Assembly: GCA_964349885.1 (NCBI GenBank)
Contig: CAYGIQ010000137.1
Coordinates: forward strand, 1 to 7,063
Direction of reading: 5' to 3'
Length of the DNA stretch: 7,063 bases
DNA from: UBA1413 sp964349885
Lineage (GTDB): Bacteria > Bacteroidota > Bacteroidia > Bacteroidales > Prolixibacteraceae
The translations under genes and the position numbers were made by a program. Below, piece by piece: positions 1 through 6,273 of the stretch. Numbering within the stretch: the stretch's first letter is position 1; each line of letters opens with the position of its first letter. The notes below the pieces were generated by a model. That model ran no database searches and was not told where the DNA came from. It was given only the letters and a program-made list of their open reading frames with translations.

Positions 1-51
1 CCGACCTCATGATTATGAATCATGCGCTCTAACCAGCTGAGCTACCTCGCC
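1..51 (-). tRNA. tRNA-Met (CAT anticodon, elongator type), 3' part cut off by the window edge
   Basis: The reverse complement folds as the 5' two thirds of a tRNA. The acceptor strand GGCGAGG is at 51-45, followed by T8-A9. The D arm is GCTC...GAGC around AGCTGGTTA. The anticodon stem CATGA/TCATG encloses the loop TTCATAA, with the CAT anticodon complementary to 15-17. The variable loop AGGTC and the first bases of the T stem reach the window edge. A G at position 1 and an anticodon stem without three G:C pairs argue against initiator tRNA. A tRNA-Ile2 (CAT with modified C) is the remaining alternative, but the D arm and AT-rich anticodon stem resemble elongator tRNA-Met better. The T arm and the 3' acceptor strand lie outside the window. 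Confidence 0.93.
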
Positions 52-96
52 AAATTGTACCAGCAGCGCCATGTACAGCTTTTTTGAACAGCGGTG

Positions 97-104
97 CAAA
101 TATA
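97..104 (-). promoter_or_regulatory. Bacteroidota-type -7 promoter element for the tRNA-Met gene
   Basis: On the - strand this reads TATATTTG, an exact match to the Bacteroidota -7 consensus TAnnTTTG. It lies about 45 bases upstream of the mature tRNA 5' end at 51, which fits a short leader removed by RNase P. No good TTTG -33 element sits at the usual distance of about 19-21 bases; the nearest candidate, GTTG at 118-115, is too close. The call rests on the -7 match and position alone. Confidence 0.5.
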
Positions 105-119
105 CAATTTTTTTCAACT

Positions 120-151
120 TTTGGGGCTGTTGCTAAAAATATACTATATTG
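120..151 (+). promoter_or_regulatory. Candidate -33/-7 promoter for the START-like gene
   Basis: TTTG at 120-123 and TATATTG at 145-151 are separated by 21 bases, near the spacing of Bacteroidota sigma-ABfr promoters (TTTG, about 19-20 bases, TAnnTTTG). The -7 box is one T short of consensus. Transcription would start near 157 and give a leader of roughly 55 bases before the ATG at 214. The region also holds the oppositely directed tRNA promoter, so the spacer is a divergent promoter region. The assignment is by pattern only. Confidence 0.35.
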
Positions 152-213
152 ATGCCCGTTAACCTGTTGTAAATTACAGCAACGCTTACTATGGAAACTT
201 AGATCGAAATTAC

Positions 214-591
214 ATGACAGAAAAAGTTAAGCTGCAGCTTGAATACCTTATAAATTGTTCTCCAAAAGTTTTGTACGACAGACTAAGCACTCCTTCAGGA
301 TTGGCTGAGTGGTTTGCTGAAGATGTTAGCGTGCAAGGAGCCCGCTACACTTTTAAGTGGAAGGGGGCCGAAGAGGTGGCCGATATTGTTATGCATAAGG
401 AGCATAAACTGATACGTTTTTCATGGATAGACGAGCCTGAGACCTATTTTGAATTTAGAATCACACAGGATGAACTTACCAGCGATGTTTCGCTACTGGT
501 AACTGACTTTTCCGAACCCGAAGAAACCGATGAAATTGTGAGTATGTGGAACAACCACATCAACGATCTAAAACATGTGGTGGGTTCTTAA
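214..591 (+). CDS. START-like / AHSA1-related (SRPBCC fold) small protein
   Basis: The product is a 125-residue cytosolic protein with no signal peptide or membrane segment. The N-terminal strand (residues 5-13), the helix with TPSGLAEWFAEDV (26-38), the strands YTFKWKG (45-51) and LIRFSWID (66-73), and a C-terminal helix with MWNNHINDLKHVV (111-123) follow the pattern of the AHSA1/START-like group, which folds around a hydrophobic ligand pocket. The length is normal for the single-domain Bacteroidota version. The family's ligand and role are not established, and nothing here identifies a substrate. The ATG at 214 is used because an in-frame stop follows the upstream ATG near 191 and the fold begins directly after it. 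There is no Shine-Dalgarno sequence, as is usual in this phylum. The gene is followed by a 222-bp gap and appears to be transcribed alone. Confidence 0.82.
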   Translation: MTEKVKLQLEYLINCSPKVLYDRLSTPSGLAEWFAEDVSVQGARYTFKWKGAEEVADIVMHKEHKLIRFSWIDEPETYFEFRITQDELTSDVSLLVTDFSEPEETDEIVSMWNNHINDLKHVVGS

Positions 592-713
592 TGTGCAACA
601 TAAATCATCGTGCATCTAAGCGGCAATTTTTGTGGTGGTTGCTATAATTCAGATTGAATGCAGGGTTCAAGGTTTGGCCTCCCGAATCCCGATACCTATT
701 GGGAAATTTGATG

Positions 714-721
714 TACTTTTG
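714..721 (+). promoter_or_regulatory. Candidate -7 element upstream of the lptG-like gene
   Basis: TACTTTTG matches TAnnTTTG exactly, on the coding strand, about 93 bases before the permease start. No TTTG is placed at the usual -33 distance (a TTG at 699-701 is too close), so the promoter is supported only by the -7 box. If used, it would give an untranslated leader of roughly 85 bases containing the palindrome at 771-786. The rest of 592-813 holds no coding potential: the only short frame, from 658, is 17 codons long. Confidence 0.35.
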
Positions 722-770
722 TATGATGGATGGTTTTAGCCAGCCTTTAGTTGCCAGTCGTTAGTCCCTT

Positions 771-786
771 TACAACTACAGTTGTA
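771..786 (+). repeat. Perfect 16-bp palindrome, possible operator, 27 bp upstream of the permease start
   Basis: TACAACT and AGTTGTA are exact reverse complements separated by the two bases AC. Seven-base arms this close together suit a dimeric DNA-binding protein better than an RNA hairpin, where the loop would be only two to four bases. It lies between the candidate -7 box at 714-721 and the ATG at 814, a position where a bound repressor could block transcription. A chance palindrome in AT-rich DNA cannot be excluded, and no second copy was seen in the window. Confidence 0.3.
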
Positions 787-813
787 TTTGGTTAAATATT
801 TGGGCAGTTCGAA

Positions 814-2310
814 ATGAAAAAATTGCATCTGTATGTTTTGAAGACGTTTATAGGGCCATTTATAATGACCTTTTTTATAATCGTTTTCGTTTTGCTGATG
901 CAATTTCTTTGGAAGTATGTCGATGATCTCGTAGGGAAAGGTCTCGATTGGTCGATATTGGCCGAATTGCTGTTCTATGCTGCCTTTGGGCTACTGCCTT
1001 TTGCATTTCCGCTCTCCATGTTGCTTGCCTCCATTATGACCTTTGGTGAGTTGGGAGAGAATTATGAATTGGTTGCCATGAAATCGGCCGGTGTATCGCT
1101 CTACAGAATCATGCGCCCCTTAATCTTAGTGGCCGTTCTGGTAACTGTGGTTGCCTTTGTTTTTGCCAACAATATACTGCCCCACACCAACCTCCGTTTT
1201 ACCAATCTGCTGTGGAGTGTTCGACAGCAAAAACCTGAGTTGGTGCTTCAGGAGGGATTGTTTACGAGTGAAATTGATGGATACAGCATTCGAATAGGAC
1301 ACAAGGACCGACGAACCAATGCACTGCACGATATTCTTATTTACGACCATACTAGAGGTCGGTCGAACGATAACCTTACCGTAGCCGATTCAGGATATCT
1401 GCACATGACAGAAGACAAGAACTATATTGTGATGACACTCTACAGCGGTGAAAATTTTGCCGAAGAGGAGAATACCATCAATACCGGCAACAACACCTAT
1501 CCGTTTCGCCGCGACCGATTCGAGAAACAGATCATCAATGTAAAGGTCAATAATTTCGATTTTCAAAGGGGAGACGAAAGCATCTGGAGAAATAGCTACC
1601 GGATGCTCAATATTAGTCAACTCCGTTTTTCTGAAGACTCACTCACCTCTGATTATAAGAACCGGCTTCGTAGTTTTATTTTGAGTACACGATATGCTAC
1701 CCACCTCGATAAACGTGTGTATGCCCGGGCTCTCAACAACGACTCACTGCTTAGGCTTCACAATCAGACTCCCTTCCAAATTTTCGATTACGATAGCCTG
1801 CTCTTTAGCTATCCCAACTGGAATCAGGGAGATGCGGTTCAAACGGCCATCTATGCCGCCAGAAACAATTTCCAGGAGATCAACAACATCGAGAACAATC
1901 TATATACCCGCAAATTGCGCATCAACCAGCACATGATGGAGCGTCATCGAAAGTTTACACTGTCATTTGCAGTGTTGATCTTTTTCTTCATTGGGGCTCC
2001 ATTGGGCGCTATCATTCGAAAAGGTGGCCTTGGCATGCCGGTTGTGGTTTCCATTCTACTGTTTATCTCCTACTACATAGTCTCGATGACCGGCGAAAAA
2101 TCGGCACGTGAAGATGTTTGGGCGATGATGGCTGGTATGTGGTTCTCTTCCTATCTGTTTCTACCCATCGGTATTTGGCTAACCTATAAGGCTGTCACCG
2201 ATTCGGCGCTGATGTCGACAGAGACCTACAGCAACTTTCTCAAAAGGGTAAAGTTGCCTTCGTTTGTACAAAAGTATTTTGCGAATGAGAATTCTGCAGC
2301 TGACCAATAA
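814..2310 (+). CDS. lptG: LptF/LptG family permease (YjgP/YjgQ), lipopolysaccharide export
   Basis: The product is a 498-residue inner-membrane protein. LptF and LptG form the membrane channel of the LptB2FG ABC transporter, which extracts LPS from the inner membrane and passes it to the LptC/LptA bridge. Three membrane helices are visible near the N terminus (about 12-33, 53-76, 100-120) and three near the C terminus (about 380-401, 407-426, 437-458). The segment FGELGENYELVAMKSAGVSLYR (77-98) is the family's cytoplasmic coupling-helix region that contacts LptB, and GAPLGAIIRKGGLGMP (394-409) is the second conserved block. The central 121-375 region is periplasmic and contains the beta-jellyroll; it is about 130 residues longer than in the E. 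coli proteins, as is common in Bacteroidota. LptF and LptG cannot be told apart confidently here, so the symbol is provisional. Its last 26 bases overlap the next gene. Confidence 0.9.
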   Translation: MKKLHLYVLKTFIGPFIMTFFIIVFVLLMQFLWKYVDDLVGKGLDWSILAELLFYAAFGLLPFAFPLSMLLASIMTFGELGENYELVAMKSAGVSLYRIMRPLILVAVLVTVVAFVFANNILPHTNLRFTNLLWSVRQQKPELVLQEGLFTSEIDGYSIRIGHKDRRTNALHDILIYDHTRGRSNDNLTVADSGYLHMTEDKNYIVMTLYSGENFAEEENTINTGNNTYPFRRDRFEKQIINVKVNNFDFQRGDESIWRNSYRMLNISQLRFSEDSLTSDYKNRLRSFILSTRYATHLDKRVYARALNNDSLLRLHNQTPFQIFDYDSLLFSYPNWNQGDAVQTAIYAARNNFQEINNIENNLYTRKLRINQHMMERHRKFTLSFAVLIFFFIGAPLGAIIRKGGLGMPVVVSILLFISYYIVSMTGEKSAREDVWAMMAGMWFSSYLFLPIGIWLTYKAVTDSALMSTETYSNFLKRVKLPSFVQKYFANENSAADQ

Positions 2311-3487
2311 ACCATCCTGGCCAGCCCGTGATGGAGGGGCCATTGCCATGCACAGTCTTACAGCTGGTTTCGCAAGCCTCGGTCATGAGGTTACAGTTCT
2401 CTCCATGCAAACTTTAAAACACCCTACTCAGCTTGTTGATTTGCCAGGGGAAATTAGCACTTTGGCCGATTATCGTCTTGTTAAAGTTGATGCTGATATC
2501 TCTTACAGGGCAGCCATGGTGAATCTTCTTTTTTCGAGACGACCCTACAATGCTGTTCGTTTCATTTCGGGCGATTTTACGGCGGCGTTGGTTGAACTCC
2601 TTCGTGCGAAATTGTTCGATGTGGTTCAGCTCGAGGGTTTGTATCTATGCCCCTATATTCCGGTAATTAGGAAGCACTCCAACGCGCTGATTGCCTATAG
2701 GGCGCATAATATTGAGTTTGAAATTTGGGCACGGACAGCTAAAATTACCCACGGGCTAAAGCGCATTTACCTATATGATTTGGCAAGACGCATCAGAAAG
2801 TTTGAGCTTTCGTACCTTAATAGTTACGATGTATTGGTGCCAATTACGGGGCGCGATGCGCAATACTTGAATCTGTTGGGCAACCTTAAGCCTCACTTTG
2901 TTGCCCCAGCTGGACTCACTGCTGGTTGCGAATTGGATACAGCCCAATCAGTGGAATATCCTTCGGTTTTTCATTTGGGATCGCTCGACTGGTCGCCCAA
3001 TCAGGAAGGGTTGCTTTGGTTTCTGAACAATTGCTGGCCCGATTTACACAGCCAATTTCCCGATTTGAAGTTTTTTGTCGCCGGAAGAAATGCTCCAGCA
3101 TGGCTTATTTCGAAACTCAATATTCCAGGCGTTGTCTATGAAGGCGAAGTGCCAGATGCTCATGCTTTTATTCGTTCTAAGGCGGTAATGTTAATACCAT
3201 TGCTGTCGGGTAGTGGTATGCGTGTTAAAATGATTGAAGGGATGGCTCTTGGGAGTGCCGTAGTTTCTACGGCTGTGGGAGCCGAAGGTCTTGATGCAAT
3301 TTCTGGTGAACATTTTCTTCAGGCCAACACTCCTCAAGATTTTACAACAGCAATTGTCGCTTTGGTGAGCAATCCCGAATTATGGTCGCGAATCAGGATC
3401 AGCGCTGCTTTGTTTGCCAAAACAAATTTCGATAACCAAAGAGTGTCGGCCGAACTGGCTGCATTCTATCAAAGACATCTGGCATGA
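2285..3487 (+). CDS. GT4-type glycosyltransferase (GT-B fold)
   Basis: The 400-residue product probably transfers a sugar from a nucleotide-sugar donor to a growing surface glycan or lipid-linked acceptor at the inner face of the membrane. The N-terminal Rossmann domain starts MRILQLTNKPSWPARDGGA (1-19), with the glycine-containing acceptor loop of GT-B enzymes, and contains RAHNIEFEIW (139-148), typical of this subgroup. The C-terminal donor domain has HLGSLDWSPN (230-239), a strand ending FVAGRNAP, and GSGMRVKMIEGMALG (309-323). The second Glu of the family's E-x7-E motif is E318; the first position is Ser (S310), a known variation in GSGMRVK-type members. There is no signal peptide or obvious membrane helix. 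A longer reading frame opens at a TTG at 2264, but ATG 2285 starts exactly at the conserved first strand. It overlaps the permease by 26 bases and the next gene by four, so all three are likely co-transcribed. Donor and acceptor are unknown. Confidence 0.87.
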   Translation: MRILQLTNKPSWPARDGGAIAMHSLTAGFASLGHEVTVLSMQTLKHPTQLVDLPGEISTLADYRLVKVDADISYRAAMVNLLFSRRPYNAVRFISGDFTAALVELLRAKLFDVVQLEGLYLCPYIPVIRKHSNALIAYRAHNIEFEIWARTAKITHGLKRIYLYDLARRIRKFELSYLNSYDVLVPITGRDAQYLNLLGNLKPHFVAPAGLTAGCELDTAQSVEYPSVFHLGSLDWSPNQEGLLWFLNNCWPDLHSQFPDLKFFVAGRNAPAWLISKLNIPGVVYEGEVPDAHAFIRSKAVMLIPLLSGSGMRVKMIEGMALGSAVVSTAVGAEGLDAISGEHFLQANTPQDFTTAIVALVSNPELWSRIRISAALFAKTNFDNQRVSAELAAFYQRHLA

Positions 3488-4668
3488 TAAGCACTACATT
3501 GTTTTGGCTTATGTTGGTCACACTGATATACACCTATGCTGGCTATGGATTGGTGCTCTATTTGCTTGTCAAGATCAAAGGCATGGTTCCCAAAATGCCT
3601 GCTCCCTCTGCCGATGTTTACGAACCCGAAGTATGCCTGTTTGTAACCGCCTACAATGAACGTGACTATGTTGGGCAGAAGGTGAGCAATTCACTCCAAC
3701 TCGAATACCCTTCCGAAAAGATTCAGTTGCTATGGGTAACCGATGGTTCGGATGATGGAACACCCGATCTTCTGCTCGAGTGGCCACAGGTAGAGGTTCA
3801 GCATCTTTCGGAACGCAAGGGAAAGATTGCTGCAATGAACAGAGGTATTGCATTTGTGAAAAAGCCAATTGTGATCTTCTCGGATGCCAATACACTTTTA
3901 AGCCAAAATACCATTCGCCGGATGGTGGAGGCCTTTGCCGATCCAAACGTAGGCTGTGTTGCCGGCGAAAAAAGGATTCTCCAGAGAACTGCCGATAGCG
4001 CGTCGGCTGCTGGTGAGGGACTATACTGGAAGCTGGAGTCGAAAATCAAGCTTTGGGACGCCACCCTTAACTCTGCCATCGGTGGCGTTGGTGAACTTTT
4101 TGCGATTCGTACAGAACTTTTTGAACCGGTTGAGGAGGATACCTTGCTCGACGATTTTGTTATTTCGCTCAGGATTGCCGGAAAAGGATACAGGATTGCC
4201 TATACTCCCGATGCATATGCCGAGGAGCGTGCTTCTCTTAATGTTGGTGAGGAGCTCAAACGAAAAATAAGAATTGCTGCCGGGGGTATGCAAACCATCT
4301 TCAGATTGCCATGGTTGCTCAATATTTTTAAACATGGATGGCTTAGCTGGCAATATTGCTCTCACAAGGTATTGCGCTGGTCGGTGGCCCCCATTTTTCT
4401 ATTCCTATTTTTACCACTCAACGTTTATGTGGTCTTTACCCGGGCTCTTTGGGTAGAACCATCCTTGTATTCCCTTATCCTGTATGGACAGGTAATTTTC
4501 TACCTCATGGCAATGGCAGGATTTCTGTCGGAGAACCGTCGTTTACGCACCAAACTCTTTTTTGCTCCTTACTACTTTTTGGCCATCAATTACGCTTCAT
4601 GTCGGGGAATTTACCGTTACTTTAAGGGTTCCCAAAAGGTAACCTGGGAAAAGTCGAAAAGGGCCTGA
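3484..4668 (+). CDS. Membrane-bound GT2 family glycosyltransferase
   Basis: The 394-residue protein has an N-terminal membrane helix (about 7-29), a cytoplasmic GT-A catalytic domain (about 48-275) and about three C-terminal helices (about 298-319, 327-348, 358-378). This layout is shared with processive and polysaccharide-building GT2 enzymes. Visible motifs are FVTAYNE (53-59), TDGSDDGT (86-93) for nucleotide binding, the DAN metal-binding motif at 134-136, LLDDF (221-225) with the probable catalytic base D223 or D224, and RKIRIAAGGMQ (260-270) at the place of the QxxRW acceptor/product motif. The motif is degenerate, so processivity cannot be predicted. Its ATGA overlaps the stop of the GT4 gene, which suggests translational coupling. 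With the upstream permease and GT4 enzyme it probably serves LPS or another surface glycan. The sugar is unknown. Confidence 0.87.
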   Translation: MISTTLFWLMLVTLIYTYAGYGLVLYLLVKIKGMVPKMPAPSADVYEPEVCLFVTAYNERDYVGQKVSNSLQLEYPSEKIQLLWVTDGSDDGTPDLLLEWPQVEVQHLSERKGKIAAMNRGIAFVKKPIVIFSDANTLLSQNTIRRMVEAFADPNVGCVAGEKRILQRTADSASAAGEGLYWKLESKIKLWDATLNSAIGGVGELFAIRTELFEPVEEDTLLDDFVISLRIAGKGYRIAYTPDAYAEERASLNVGEELKRKIRIAAGGMQTIFRLPWLLNIFKHGWLSWQYCSHKVLRWSVAPIFLFLFLPLNVYVVFTRALWVEPSLYSLILYGQVIFYLMAMAGFLSENRRLRTKLFFAPYYFLAINYASCRGIYRYFKGSQKVTWEKSKRA

Positions 4669-4718
4669 CGATTTTTTTACAATGACCCGTGTTTGGGCAT
4701 TTGTCAGGTTTTTGCCGA

Positions 4719-4736
4719 TAATTTTGCCTAATTTTG
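4719..4736 (+). promoter_or_regulatory. Tandem TAATTTTG boxes, candidate -7 elements of ribBA
   Basis: Two identical TAATTTTG octamers, at 4719-4726 and 4729-4736, both match the Bacteroidota -7 consensus TAnnTTTG exactly and are offset by ten bases. TTTG sequences occur upstream at 4692-4695, 4700-4703 and 4711-4714, but the spacers (23, 15 and 14 bases to the nearest box) are not the ideal 19-20. Transcripts from here would have leaders of only about 15-25 bases before ATG 4757. That is too short for an FMN riboswitch, and none of the conserved RFN features was seen. Confidence 0.45.
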
Positions 4737-4756
4737 CGCCTGAAACAATCTGGAAA

Positions 4757-5998
4757 ATGTCAGAAATCATCCTAAATACCATACCTGAGGCAATCGAAGC
4801 CATCCGAAAAGGTCAGATGGTAATTGTTGTAGATGATGAGGATCGGGAAAACGAAGGTGATTTTATCGCCGCGTCGGAGTTGATCACTCCCGAAATCATC
4901 AACTTTATGGCTACCCATGGTCGTGGACTGATCTGTGTATCGCTTACTGAAGATCGCTGCGATGAACTCGATTTAAACCTTATGGTTGGCAAGAACACCT
5001 CTGCCAACGAAACTCAATTCACCGTTTCAGTCGATGCCCTTCACCCTTCTGTTACTACAGGTATATCGGCCCGTGACCGTGCCATAACCATTCGGATGCT
5101 GGTGGAGCCCAAGACACGACCACACCATCTCGGGCGCCCGGGGCATGTATTTCCACTTAAGGCCAAAAATAGGGGAGTGCTGCGCCGTGCTGGTCACACC
5201 GAAGCGGCAGTCGACCTGGCCCGGCTAGCCGGACTTTTCCCTTCTGGTGTTCTGGTTGAGGTTATGAAGGAAGATGGCACAATGGCGCGCCTTGGAGATC
5301 TGCTTCAGATTGCAGAAAAATTTGACCTCATTATCGTAACCATAAAGGATTTGATTGCCTACCGTTTGCAGAATGAAAGTCTGATCGAACGTGGAGAAGA
5401 GGTTAAATTGCCTACCCTTTACGGAAATTTCAGGGTAATCCCCTTTCTGCAAAAGAGCAACCGGCAGGAGCATGTTGCCCTTGTGAAAGGTTCCTGGAAA
5501 TCAGGCGAAGTTGTACCTGTAAGAGTGCACTCTTCGTGCATGACCGGCGACATTTTCGGGTCACTGCGCTGTGAGTGTGGGGAGCAGCTCCACAAAGCTA
5601 TGGATATAATCAACAGCGAAGGTCGGGGTGTTGTAGTATACATGATGCAGGAGGGACGAGGAATAGGTTTGGTCAATAAGATTGCAGCCTATAAGTTGCA
5701 GGATGAGGGGCTCGATACCGTTGAGGCGAATCTTCACCTCGGATTTCAGCCCGACGAAAGGGATTATGGAGTGGGGGCACAAATTTTGCGCAGCTTAGGC
5801 GTGTCAAAAATGAGGCTCCTGACCAACAATCCGGTCAAACGGGTAGGCCTCGAAGCCTTCGGTCTTGAAGTTGACAGTGTTCAACCTCTGGTTGTAGAGC
5901 CCAATACCCATAATTTCAAATATTTGAAAACCAAAAGAGATCGCATGGGGCACAACCTCTCGGATCTATCCCTTGATAATGAGCACTTGGAATCCTGA
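4757..5998 (+). CDS. ribBA: Bifunctional 3,4-dihydroxy-2-butanone-4-phosphate synthase / GTP cyclohydrolase II
   Basis: The 413-residue cytosolic enzyme starts both branches of riboflavin synthesis. It forms dihydroxybutanone phosphate from ribulose 5-phosphate, and a diaminopyrimidine plus formate from GTP. The RibB domain (about 1-205) has VVDDEDRENEGDF (24-36) with the acidic metal-binding residues, TTGISARDRA, RPGHVFPL and AGHTEAAVDLARLAG with the catalytic His at 147. The RibA domain (about 210-400) has the zinc ligands C261, C272 and C274 in SSCMTGDIFGSLRCECGEQ, then QEGRGIGL, DTVEAN, ERDYGVGAQIL and LLTNNPVK. All key residues of both halves are present, so both activities are expected. 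Length is normal for the fusion. An ATG at 4682 would add 25 residues without family similarity and run through the promoter-like boxes, so ATG 4757 is preferred. The next gene overlaps its last 20 bases. Confidence 0.96.
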   Translation: MSEIILNTIPEAIEAIRKGQMVIVVDDEDRENEGDFIAASELITPEIINFMATHGRGLICVSLTEDRCDELDLNLMVGKNTSANETQFTVSVDALHPSVTTGISARDRAITIRMLVEPKTRPHHLGRPGHVFPLKAKNRGVLRRAGHTEAAVDLARLAGLFPSGVLVEVMKEDGTMARLGDLLQIAEKFDLIIVTIKDLIAYRLQNESLIERGEEVKLPTLYGNFRVIPFLQKSNRQEHVALVKGSWKSGEVVPVRVHSSCMTGDIFGSLRCECGEQLHKAMDIINSEGRGVVVYMMQEGRGIGLVNKIAAYKLQDEGLDTVEANLHLGFQPDERDYGVGAQILRSLGVSKMRLLTNNPVKRVGLEAFGLEVDSVQPLVVEPNTHNFKYLKTKRDRMGHNLSDLSLDNEHLES

Positions 5999-6188
5999 TT
6001 ACGACGACATCGGCTATGGCGATGATAGTACGAAGGAGGGCGACGACTATTATCTTTCGCCCGAAGGATATCGTGTAATGACCGAGTCTTATTTGCGACG
6101 TCGTGGATATTGTTGCGCCAACGGTTGCCGGCATTGTCCATACTGGCCTAAGGCCAAAAAGGGGAATACCATCCTTCGCAATCCATAA
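5979..6188 (+). CDS. DUF5522 family cysteine-rich mini-protein
   Basis: The 69-residue protein has an acidic N-terminal third (DYDDIGYGDDSTKEGDD) and a compact motif, YRVMTESYLRRRGYCCANGC (31-50) followed by RHCPY. This is the signature of DUF5522, a family of small uncharacterised proteins. The cysteines C45, C46, C50 and C53 with H52 could bind zinc or an iron-sulfur cluster; that is inference from spacing only. The C terminus is basic (PKAKKG). There is no signal peptide, so it is probably cytosolic. The frame opens with a TTG at 5973, but ATG at 5979 is the more likely start; either way it overlaps the 3' end of ribBA, which suggests co-transcription and perhaps translational coupling. 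No function is known to me. Confidence 0.85.
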   Translation: MSTWNPDYDDIGYGDDSTKEGDDYYLSPEGYRVMTESYLRRRGYCCANGCRHCPYWPKAKKGNTILRNP

Positions 6189-6216
6189 TCCTTACCTTGT
6201 CCATAAAGAGGATAAG

Positions 6217-6235
6217 CTCCCAAAACCTTTTGGAG
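6217..6235 (+). terminator. Weak hairpin between the DUF5522 and DUF302 genes, possible terminator
   Basis: CTCC-C-AAAA and TTTTGGAG pair across a two-base CC centre with one bulged C, so the practical loop is about four to six bases. It begins 29 bases after the DUF5522 stop and is followed by a moderately T-rich stretch (ATTTGGTTGTTTTCT), not a clean T run. It could end the ribBA-DUF5522 transcript or attenuate read-through into the DUF302 gene. The AT-rich upper stem makes it weak. Confidence 0.3.
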
Positions 6236-6273
6236 ATTTGGTTGTTTTCTGTCTAAACTTCAATTCAATCAAT

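Noticed and set aside
731..770. Imperfect direct repeat (TTTAGCCAG and TTTAGTTGCCAG) upstream of the permease gene
   Set aside because: Only two short, unequal copies; no regular spacing or further copies in the window.
2264..2284. TTG start for the GT4 gene seven codons upstream
   Set aside because: ATG 2285 begins exactly at the first conserved strand (MRILQLT); the extra residues only deepen the overlap with the permease.
3575..3946. 123-codon open frame on the - strand inside the GT2 gene
   Set aside because: It lies entirely within a well-supported gene with intact catalytic motifs, and its translation is rich in Arg, Pro and Ser with no domain pattern, as expected of a shadow frame.
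4629..4678. TTCCCA/TGGGAA hairpin plus T-run as a terminator of the glycosyltransferase operon
   Set aside because: The stem lies within the GT2 coding region and ends 21 bases before the T-run at 4672-4678, so it does not form an intrinsic terminator.
4682..4756. Possible 25-residue N-terminal extension of RibBA from ATG 4682
   Set aside because: It shows no similarity to the family, would place the two TAATTTTG boxes inside coding sequence, and RibBA proteins usually begin shortly before the helix leading to DDEDRENEGD, as with ATG 4757.
6034..6041. Strong Shine-Dalgarno-like AAGGAGG inside the DUF5522 gene
   Set aside because: No start codon follows at a useful distance, and the other genes here do not use such sites; it is codon content.
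6103..6273. Upstream extension of the DUF302 frame, overlapping DUF5522 out of frame
   Set aside because: The extension has no recognisable features, and ATG 6274 begins directly with a typical basic-hydrophobic signal-anchor.
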